Below, in pieces: positions 5,879 through 10,585 of a DNA stretch of 10,585 nucleotides. The stretch covers positions 1-10,585 of the forward strand of contig JADHWZ010000065.1 in the NCBI GenBank assembly GCA_016783225.1, given 5' to 3'. Positions within the stretch are counted from its first letter, which is position 1, and every line of letters begins with the position of its first letter. A model generated the notes under the pieces. The model searched no databases, was not told the DNA's origin, and saw nothing but the letters and a program-made list of their open reading frames with translations. A program made the position numbers and the translations under genes. Origin of the DNA: Dehalococcoidia bacterium (GTDB lineage Bacteria > Chloroflexota > Dehalococcoidia > GIF9 > UBA5620).

Positions 5879-5894
5879 CCCCTGTTCTCAGGGG
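5879..5894. terminator. Possible weak bidirectional terminator hairpin
   Basis: CCCCTG and CAGGGG form a perfect 6-bp stem with a TTCT loop between two convergent genes, overlapping the stop codon of the minus-strand cyclophilin gene (5890-5888). The T-rich tract expected of an intrinsic terminator is missing on both sides, so the function is uncertain. Confidence 0.3.
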
Positions 5895-6802
5895 TTCTCG
5901 CTGATAGCTATCGTAATAACGGTATCACCTTCAAACGAGGGATTCCCCATCGGGTCTCTCGCTGTGACCTTATTCAGGACATCCATCCCTTCTATCACCT
6001 GTCCGAATACCGTATGTTTGCCGTCGAGGTGAGCTTGAGGTGCATAGGCGATGAAGAACTGACTACCATTGGTATTGGGGCCACTGTTAGCCATAGACAA
6101 AGCTCCAGCAGTATGACTACGCTGACTGAATTCATCTTCAAAAGCGTAGCCAGGGCCACCAGTCCCAGTCCCAGTAGGGTCTCCCCCCTGTGCCATAAAG
6201 CCGGGTATCACTCGATGGAAAGTGGTGCCGTTGTAGAAACCCTCCCTGGCAAGAAACACGAAGTTGTTCACAGTCCTTGGAGCGTCGTCAACGAATAGCT
6301 CCAAGACGATATCCCCCTTCTCGGTCTCAATAGTAGCTGCATACTGCTTATCGACGTCGATGGTCATGGGAGGAGGAACAACATAAGTCTTGGTCATCGC
6401 ACGCTCTCCTTCGGTGTCATCTGACATATTCATACCAACTATAACCAAAATAATCAAAATAGCAAGGCCGACAATCAAGAAAACAGGCCAGAATTTGCGA
6501 ACTGCTGGGCGAGACTTCCGCGGTGCTTTTTTCTTTGGTTGCTGCTTCGGCTTCGACTTGCCTTTTCGTGCAAGCCATTCAGAGTCGTACTCCTGTCTCT
6601 TTCGAGGGTCCTTCAGCACCTGATAAGCATGATTTGCCCTTGCCAACCCTTTCTCGGCTTTTTCCTTGGCTGGACCCGAAGCCCCGTGCATCCGGTTGGG
6701 ACGCAAATCAAGACACCTCTCACCGTAAGCCTTCTTGACTTCCTTGGGAGTCGCCTTTGGACTGACTCCTAGTATCTCGTAATAGTCCTCGAATTCGTCC
6801 AT
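5888..6802 (-). CDS. Membrane-anchored J-like domain and cyclophilin peptidyl-prolyl isomerase fusion
   Basis: A 304-residue protein with three parts. Residues 5-75 look like a DnaJ J-domain ([21 protein letters not shown], then [18 protein letters not shown]), but the HPD tripeptide that stimulates DnaK reads RPN (34-36). Residues 80-103 are a Lys/Arg/Pro-rich linker, followed by one hydrophobic span at about 104-124. Residues 150-304 form a complete cyclophilin domain: [14 protein letters not shown] (195-208) with catalytic R197 and Q205, NGSQFFI (245-251) and [11 protein letters not shown] (259-269), with H263 at the position of Trp121 of human cyclophilin A, as often in bacteria. By the positive-inside rule the J-like part is cytoplasmic and the isomerase external. 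The span would act as a signal anchor. The ATG at 6802 has an AGGTGA site. The isomerase call is firm; the role of the altered J-domain is unknown. Confidence 0.92.
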   Translation of the reverse strand: MDEFEDYYEILGVSPKATPKEVKKAYGERCLDLRPNRMHGASGPAKEKAEKGLARANHAYQVLKDPRKRQEYDSEWLARKGKSKPKQQPKKKAPRKSRPAVRKFWPVFLIVGLAILIILVIVGMNMSDDTEGERAMTKTYVVPPPMTIDVDKQYAATIETEKGDIVLELFVDDAPRTVNNFVFLAREGFYNGTTFHRVIPGFMAQGGDPTGTGTGGPGYAFEDEFSQRSHTAGALSMANSGPNTNGSQFFIAYAPQAHLDGKHTVFGQVIEGMDVLNKVTARDPMGNPSFEGDTVITIAISENP

Positions 6803-6949
6803 ATTCTGTCACCTAATTTTGCTTCAGGAGTTTCCATTTACGCCCAGATGACACCACTTTCGCTGGCGCGCTAATAACCTGGTCAGGCTGCCTTCTTCAA
6901 GCCCTCAGCCCCGAGATCCAGTACATCCGACAAGACACAGCCGTACGCG

Positions 6950-6969
6950 TTGGTTGACCTCTTGGTTGA
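6950..6969. repeat. Direct repeat TTGGTTGA-N4-TTGGTTGA
   Basis: Two identical 8-bp copies, 12 bp apart start to start, lie just downstream of the zinc-ribbon gene stop in the 177-bp gap before the J-like/cyclophilin gene. The gap otherwise shows no convincing promoter, terminator or coding sequence. The repeat could be a binding site, but it is short enough to be chance. Confidence 0.3.
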
Positions 6970-6979
6970 AGGTTACTTC

Positions 6980-7513
6980 TCAGACTCCAAATGGGGATCC
7001 CAATTGGAAGCCCAAGGCGAGCCATACGATGGCGAATATCAGGTAGGTTATGCCACCAATCAACAGGCTGAGCAATGCCATCCGCCAATACAAGCCCCAG
7101 GCCAGTCCCCACGTGGGCCTGATCTGCGTTTGCCCTGGACTGGCAACAGGCTCCACGACTCTGACAACGTTCTGCTGCCTCTCACTGACCACTTCGGGCT
7201 GCCTCTCGCTGACCACCTGTGGCTCGCGCTCGCCAGTCAGTTGCGCCCCACAAGCTCCACAAAACTGCTTGCCCACATCGTTTTCGGAACCGCAACTAGG
7301 GCATGCGGCGCTTTGCTGGGCTGCCTCGCCAGCCAGATTTCCCCCACAAGCTCCACAAAACTGCTTGCCTACATCATTTTCGGAACCGCAACTAGGGCAT
7401 GCGATTCTCTCCTGCTTCACCTCACCACCCAGTTTCGCTCCACAAGCTCCGCAAAACTGCTGTCCCGCATTATTCACCGAACCACAACTGGGACAATTCA
7501 CCTTTTGCTCCAT
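6980..7513 (-). CDS. Triple zinc-ribbon protein with C-terminal membrane anchor
   Basis: A 177-residue protein with three tandem zinc ribbons of the pattern CPSCG-x9-FCGACG. Each has four Cys in CxxC pairs: C7/C10/C21/C24, C39/C42/C53/C56 and C71/C74/C85/C88. A charged linker of about 95-120 with an 8-residue repeat (QVVSERQP, EVVSERQQ) follows, and a hydrophobic span at about 146-167 (LLSLLIGGITYLIFAIVWLA) ends the protein. The ribbons would be cytoplasmic if the protein is tail-anchored, but this topology is inferred. No enzymatic domain is visible. Ribbons two and three are nearly identical in DNA, pointing to a recent duplication. The ATG at 7513 has a GGAGAGGGGGG-type site and a good promoter upstream. 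The gene precedes the J-like/cyclophilin gene on the same strand. Function is unknown; zinc-ribbon membrane proteins often act as adaptors. Confidence 0.88.
   Translation of the reverse strand: MEQKVNCPSCGSVNNAGQQFCGACGAKLGGEVKQERIACPSCGSENDVGKQFCGACGGNLAGEAAQQSAACPSCGSENDVGKQFCGACGAQLTGEREPQVVSERQPEVVSERQQNVVRVVEPVASPGQTQIRPTWGLAWGLYWRMALLSLLIGGITYLIFAIVWLALGFQLGSPFGV
7175..7222. repeat. Two tandem 24-bp repeats inside the zinc-ribbon gene
   Basis: Copies at 7175-7198 and 7199-7222 match at 20 of 24 positions and encode the repeated octapeptide of type VVSERQPE in the linker between the last ribbon and the membrane span. The period of 24 bp keeps the frame. Confidence 0.8.
7246..7403. repeat. 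62-bp near-identical repeat with 96-bp period inside the zinc-ribbon gene
   Basis: Copies at 7246-7307 and 7342-7403 differ at 2 of 62 bases and encode zinc ribbons three and two. The start-to-start distance of 96 bp equals 32 codons, so the frame is kept. A third, clearly diverged copy at about 7438-7499 encodes ribbon one. The intervening 34 bp are much less similar than the ribbons. Confidence 0.92.
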
Positions 7514-7542
7514 ATTATCAGCCCCCCTCTCCTTTTTACCGC

Positions 7543-7571
7543 ATTATATAACTTGCAATTGCCATGCACAA
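7543..7571 (-). promoter_or_regulatory. Promoter of the zinc-ribbon gene
   Basis: A perfect TATAAT (7548-7543) lies 17 nt after TTGTGC (7571-7566), a poor -35 that keeps the TTG. The predicted start near 7536 gives a leader of about 23 nt containing the AAGGAGAGG ribosome site. This differs from the opposite gene, thiL, which has no leader. Confidence 0.6.
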
Positions 7572-7640
7572 GACCGCGGACCCATCAAGCTGTCAAAGGA
7601 AAACCCGGAATTGCTTCCTGAGACCAAAATGAGGGGCATG

Positions 7641-7649
7641 TGTTATAAT
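7641..7649 (+). promoter_or_regulatory. Extended -10 promoter of thiL, giving a leaderless mRNA
   Basis: TGTTATAAT is a perfect TATAAT (7644-7649) with the TGn extension at 7641-7643. No good -35 is seen at 16-18 nt, which is usual for extended -10 promoters. Seven nucleotides separate it from the thiL ATG at 7657, so transcription should begin at 7656-7657, at the start codon itself. No ribosome site is present. Confidence 0.7.
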
Positions 7650-7656
7650 CCCAGCG

Positions 7657-8667
7657 ATGAAGGTCTCTGATCTGGGGGAATTCGGCTTAATTGAACTCTT
7701 GGCCGATATTGTCGACAAGACCAAGAATTCCCAGAGTGCCTCATGGAGACAGTTGCTCATTGGTATTGGCGATGACGCCGCTGCTTGGCGGGACAGTGGG
7801 CCCATCCGATTAGCCACCACAGACAGTCTCATTCAGGACACACACTTCGACCTGGGCATTACCGGTTGGGAGGAACTCGGCCGGAAGGCCATCGCAGTGA
7901 ATCTGAGCGATATTGCAGCTATGGGCGGCATTCCCGAATACGCTCTCGTTTCTCTGGCTCTGCCCGGGCAGCTTGAAACAGACTGTATCGCCAGCCTTTA
8001 CCAGGGCATGGCACAGATAGCTAGCGAGTTTGGCGTCGCCGTGGCCGGAGGTAATATCGCTGCCGCTGGCAAGACCATGATTACTGTCACCGTCCTTGGT
8101 AGGCTGGAAGGCGAGTCTGCGCTCACTCGCTCGGCAGCCATACCTGGCGAACAAGTAGCTGTTACCGGGCACCTTGGGCTATCAGCCGCTGGCCTCAGAA
8201 TGCTCAAACAGAACCTTGACCTCGATGCCGAAACCCGCAGACTTCTCAGGCAAGCCCATCTCCAGCCCGTGCCCAGAGTAGAAGAGGGACAGATTTTGCT
8301 GCACCAGGGAGTCAGGGCCGCCATAGACATCAGCGACGGCTTGGTTGCTGACTTGGCTCACATATGCAAAGCGAGCCGAGTCAGCGCTACAATAGAGGGA
8401 AGGTTGGTGCCAATCCACCCTTTGGTCAAAGCGAACTTCAAAGCAGAGTACCAGCAATTGGCTCTGGCCGGCGGCGAGGATTATGAGCTGCTTTTCACCG
8501 CAACAAACCAAGTTATCAACCAGGTAAAGCAAGGCGTCTCCTGCCCGGTGACCGTAATTGGTGAGATAATTGAGGGGACGCCGGGACAGGTGACCCTGGT
8601 TGACACCGCTGGTAAGAGTATTGGTTGGCACGAAGCAGGCTGGGAGCATTTCAAATCTGAGGCATGA
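7657..8667 (+). CDS. thiL: Thiamine-monophosphate kinase
   Basis: Phosphorylates thiamine monophosphate with ATP to the active cofactor thiamine diphosphate, the last step of bacterial thiamine synthesis. The 336 residues match the family. Motifs of this PurM-like ATP-binding enzyme are GIGDDAA (36-42), TTDSLIQDTHFD (54-65), KAIAVNLSDIAAMGG (77-91), VAGGN (129-133), ITVTVLGR (142-149), DISDGLVADL (224-233) and LAGGEDYELLF (270-280), with the Mg-binding aspartates in place. The ATG at 7657 gives the normal N-terminus (FGLIELLA) and is the only sensible start, although it has no ribosome site and sits at the predicted transcription start. It leads the operon with tsaE, tsaB and ndk. Its TGA overlaps the tsaE ATG by 4 bases. 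No other thiamine gene or TPP riboswitch is in the window. Confidence 0.96.
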   Translation: MKVSDLGEFGLIELLADIVDKTKNSQSASWRQLLIGIGDDAAAWRDSGPIRLATTDSLIQDTHFDLGITGWEELGRKAIAVNLSDIAAMGGIPEYALVSLALPGQLETDCIASLYQGMAQIASEFGVAVAGGNIAAAGKTMITVTVLGRLEGESALTRSAAIPGEQVAVTGHLGLSAAGLRMLKQNLDLDAETRRLLRQAHLQPVPRVEEGQILLHQGVRAAIDISDGLVADLAHICKASRVSATIEGRLVPIHPLVKANFKAEYQQLALAGGEDYELLFTATNQVINQVKQGVSCPVTVIGEIIEGTPGQVTLVDTAGKSIGWHEAGWEHFKSEA

Positions 8668-9155
8668 ACACCAAAATGACAGCTTTAGAGCTCAATTCTC
8701 ATAGCCCAGAGCAAACTCAACGTTTAGGAGTCCAACTCGGGGAACTAGCTCAGGCCGGTGACGTCTTTCTTCTTTCTGGCAGCCTGGGGAGCGGCAAGAC
8801 TTGCCTGACACAAGGTATTGCCTGGGGCACTGGTGTCAAAGAGTATGCCTTCAGTCCTTCCTTTGTCATAGTCAGAGAGTATTACGGCAGACTTCCCCTG
8901 TATCACATGGATTTCTACCGACTGCATAGCATCGATGAAATCGTAGACCTGGGGCTCGACGAATACTTCTATGGCAACGGTGCTTGTGTAGTCGAATGGG
9001 CCGAAAAAGGCATAACAGTGTTGCCTCAAGAGAACCTGCTCGTATGGTTCAGCTACACAGCAGATACGGAGCGCTCCCTAAGCCTGGAACCCAGAGGCGA
9101 GCGCTATTCACAACTGCTAAAATCTCTTAACCTGGACTCGGAGGCATGGAGTTAG
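8664..9155 (+). CDS. tsaE: tRNA t6A37 biosynthesis ATPase TsaE
   Basis: The small P-loop ATPase that drives turnover of the TsaB-TsaD complex when threonylcarbamoyl is attached to A37 of ANN-decoding tRNAs. The 163 residues show the Walker A motif GSLGSGKTCLTQG (39-51) with K45 and T46, SPSFVIVREY (64-73; usually SPTF), LYHMDFYRL (79-87), and VVEWAEKG (109-116) with E111. The length is normal. The start was chosen because its ATG overlaps the thiL stop as ATGA, which suggests translational coupling. It has no strong ribosome site of its own. It is followed by its partner tsaB; tsaD is not in this window. Confidence 0.95.
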   Translation: MNTKMTALELNSHSPEQTQRLGVQLGELAQAGDVFLLSGSLGSGKTCLTQGIAWGTGVKEYAFSPSFVIVREYYGRLPLYHMDFYRLHSIDEIVDLGLDEYFYGNGACVVEWAEKGITVLPQENLLVWFSYTADTERSLSLEPRGERYSQLLKSLNLDSEAWS

Positions 9156-9823
9156 CTATAGATACTTCAACTGATTTCGCCAGTATCGGCTTGTCCCGTG
9201 AAGGAGAGACGATGGCCGAACTGGCGTGGCATTCAGGGCAAAACCACACCGTGGAGCTGGTGCCGAATATAGCACGTTTGCTGAATCAGACTGAGCTTGG
9301 GCCTCAATCACTTGGTGCCGTTTTCGTGGCCAAAGGCCCAGGAAGCTTCAACGGGCTTCGAGTAGGCATGAGTACAGCAAAAGGGTTAGCCTTCGCCTTG
9401 AATATCCCGCTGGTTGGAATAAGCACTCTGGAAATCGAAGCTTACCCCTTTGCCTTCACCGGGCTGCCTCTATGCCCTATTCACAATGCCGGTCGTGGGG
9501 AGATTGCCACGGCTCTCTACCAGCAAAACGATGACTGGCAATGCCTAAAAGGAGAGTATATCACCACTATCGAGATTCTATGCCAAGGAATTCAACGAAA
9601 AACGCTCTTCTGCGGTGAAATCCCGCCGTCTGCAATCCAGCAAGTAGAGCAGCGACTAGGCAAACGAGCCATAATACCCGCCCCTGCAGCGAGACTGCGT
9701 CACGCCAGCCATCTGGCGGCACTAGGCTGGCGGCGTCTGAAGAAGGGCGATCAGGATAATCCAGCAAGTCTCCAGCCCTTATACCTGCGTCAACCACCAA
9801 TTACCCAGCGCAAAGTCAAATAG
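9146..9823 (+). CDS. tsaB: tRNA t6A37 biosynthesis protein TsaB
   Basis: A non-catalytic paralogue of TsaD with an actin-like ASKHA fold. It dimerises with TsaD and is needed for t6A formation in bacterial tRNAs. Motifs are MELAIDTSTDFASIGL at the N-terminus, HTVELVPNIARLL (34-46), and the signature GPGSFNGLRVGMSTAKGLAF (64-83), followed by GISTLE. The 225 residues are normal. The usual DAR-type triplet in the second half reads NAG (114-116, PIHNAGRGEI), an unusual variant of a mildly conserved site. The ATG overlaps the last 10 nt of tsaE; GGAGG ends just 1 nt before it, too close for normal initiation, so coupling to tsaE translation is likely. Confidence 0.94.
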   Translation: MELAIDTSTDFASIGLSREGETMAELAWHSGQNHTVELVPNIARLLNQTELGPQSLGAVFVAKGPGSFNGLRVGMSTAKGLAFALNIPLVGISTLEIEAYPFAFTGLPLCPIHNAGRGEIATALYQQNDDWQCLKGEYITTIEILCQGIQRKTLFCGEIPPSAIQQVEQRLGKRAIIPAPAARLRHASHLAALGWRRLKKGDQDNPASLQPLYLRQPPITQRKVK

Positions 9824-9850
9824 GAGACAAACTGCCGAAAGGAGTTTCAA

Positions 9851-10303
9851 ATGGAAAGAAGTCTAGTACTCATCAAGCCTGATGCCATTCAACGAGGACT
9901 AACCGGAGTCATCATCTACCGCCTTGAAAGACGGGGGCTCAAGATTGTGGCGATGAAGATGCTGCAAATGGACAAAACCCTAGCCCAGCGGCATTACGCC
10001 ATCCACCAGGGCAAAGCTTTCTTCAATGACCTGGTCGAATTCATCACCTCCAGCCCCATCATTGCTGCTGTCTTTGAGGGAGAAAAAACCATAGAAGCCA
10101 TACGACAGACCATGGGTGCAACCGATCCAGCCAAAGCCTCCCCAGGTAGTATTAGAGGTGACTTCGGACTGGATATCCAGCAGAATCTAGTGCACGGCTC
10201 CGACTCGGCAGAAACCGCCAAACAAGAAATAAGCCTTTTCTTTTCACCAGAGGAGATTCTGGATTATCCCAAGGAAATCGACAGATGGATCACTGGATCC
10301 TGA
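9851..10303 (+). CDS. ndk: Nucleoside diphosphate kinase
   Basis: Transfers the gamma phosphate of ATP to other (d)NDPs through a phosphohistidine intermediate, balancing nucleotide pools in the cytoplasm. The 150 residues begin MERSLVLIKPDAIQRGL, contain ATDPAKASPGSIRGDF (90-105) and carry the catalytic His in NLVHGSDS (112-119, H115). All phosphate-contacting residues I could place are present. An excellent AAAGGAG site lies 6 nt before the ATG. The gene follows tsaB after 27 nt and probably ends the thiL operon. Its last 14 bases overlap the 3' end of rsfS on the other strand. Confidence 0.97.
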   Translation: MERSLVLIKPDAIQRGLTGVIIYRLERRGLKIVAMKMLQMDKTLAQRHYAIHQGKAFFNDLVEFITSSPIIAAVFEGEKTIEAIRQTMGATDPAKASPGSIRGDFGLDIQQNLVHGSDSAETAKQEISLFFSPEEILDYPKEIDRWITGS

Positions 10304-10585
10304 TTATCGGCGTGGCTTTATCCCACAAGTCATCCAACCGATAATAATCCCGCTGTGACGGAGAGAAGATGTGAACAATGACTTCTCCCAAATCCAGGAG
10401 AATCCACCCTGAATCAGCCGTACCCTCGCTATGATAAGGAATGACGCCTTCCTGTTTCAATATTCCGCGAATCTCTTGCCAGATAGCTTCTATCTGGCGG
10501 GTGCTGTCGCCGCTACAAACAACGAAATAATCAGCGAAAGAGCAAATCTGTCTGGCATCCAGCATAACGATATTGTCGGCCTGCT
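10290..10585 (-). CDS. rsfS: Ribosomal silencing factor RsfS, partial at right edge
   Basis: RsfS binds ribosomal protein uL14 and blocks joining of the subunits, lowering translation when nutrients are scarce. The visible part has all the central and C-terminal family motifs: LDARQICSFADYFVVCSG, STRQIEAIW, YHSEGTADSGWILLDLGEVI, VHIFSPSQRDYYRLDDLW. The frame stays open through the edge, reading QADNIVMLDA there. This is the family's 'A-D-x-I-V-V-L-D' block, so the Met at 10565-10563 is internal and roughly the first 25-30 residues lie beyond base 10585. The stop at 10292-10290 lies inside the 3' end of ndk, so the two genes converge and overlap by 14 bp with no room for a separate terminator. 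Confidence 0.93.
   Translation of the reverse strand, partial: QADNIVMLDARQICSFADYFVVCSGDSTRQIEAIWQEIRGILKQEGVIPYHSEGTADSGWILLDLGEVIVHIFSPSQRDYYRLDDLWDKATPIIRIQ

Noticed and set aside
7514..7656. TPP riboswitch upstream of thiL
   Set aside because: The predicted transcription start is at the start codon, and no THI-element sequence such as CTGAGA followed by ACCTGATCTGG is present in this interval.
6950..7670. Long open frames of more than 200 codons on the plus strand opposite the zinc-ribbon gene
   Set aside because: They are antisense shadows kept open by the repeated Cys/Gly/Ser-rich codons. The minus frame has regular CxxC ribbons, a promoter and a ribosome site, while the plus frames have no recognisable domain.

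Overview
This is a gene-dense bacterial window of mid-range GC content carrying mostly housekeeping genes. Its signal recognition particle RNA is of the large, end-paired type. That RNA, a BadH/BadI-like pair normally linked to anaerobic breakdown of cyclic acids, and the general look of the proteins suggest Chloroflexota, perhaps Dehalococcoidia. This taxonomic call is an inference from remembered family features, not from a search.

Left part, minus strand. At the left edge lies an N-terminally truncated IS1-like transposase fragment (1-202). Next comes the two-gene unit rsmA-ispE (16S rRNA dimethylation; isoprenoid precursor synthesis by the MEP pathway). A gap of about 370 bp upstream of rsmA holds decayed coding-like sequence and a short palindrome. 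Then comes a two-gene unit, read SDR first and crotonase second, that resembles badH and badI: 2-hydroxycyclohexanecarboxyl-CoA dehydrogenase and 2-ketocyclohexanecarboxyl-CoA hydrolase. Immediately upstream sits the gene for the large SRP RNA, with a promoter that predicts its 5' end exactly. Upstream of that is a metallophosphoesterase gene whose promoter leaves almost no leader.

Middle part. A plus-strand gamma-glutamylcyclotransferase-like gene has its family start position occupied by ATA instead of ATG, and Ala in place of Gly in the YGSNL loop. Converging on it from the minus strand is an unusual membrane protein: a J-like domain with a lost HPD motif, a basic linker, one membrane span and an extracytoplasmic cyclophilin. 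Upstream of that, in the same orientation, is a membrane-anchored protein with three zinc ribbons, two of them recently duplicated.

Right part, plus strand. A divergent promoter region separates the zinc-ribbon gene from a tight operon, thiL-tsaE-tsaB-ndk (thiamine diphosphate synthesis, tRNA t6A modification, NTP balance). The perfect -10 of thiL lies 7 nt before its ATG, which implies a leaderless mRNA. The 3' end of ndk overlaps that of rsfS, which comes in from the right edge and is incomplete here.

No CRISPR array, tRNA, rRNA or complete mobile element was seen. The most unusual items are the J-like/cyclophilin membrane fusion next to the triple zinc-ribbon protein, the ATA-start cyclotransferase, the leaderless promoters, and the BadH/BadI-like pair lying directly behind the SRP RNA gene.
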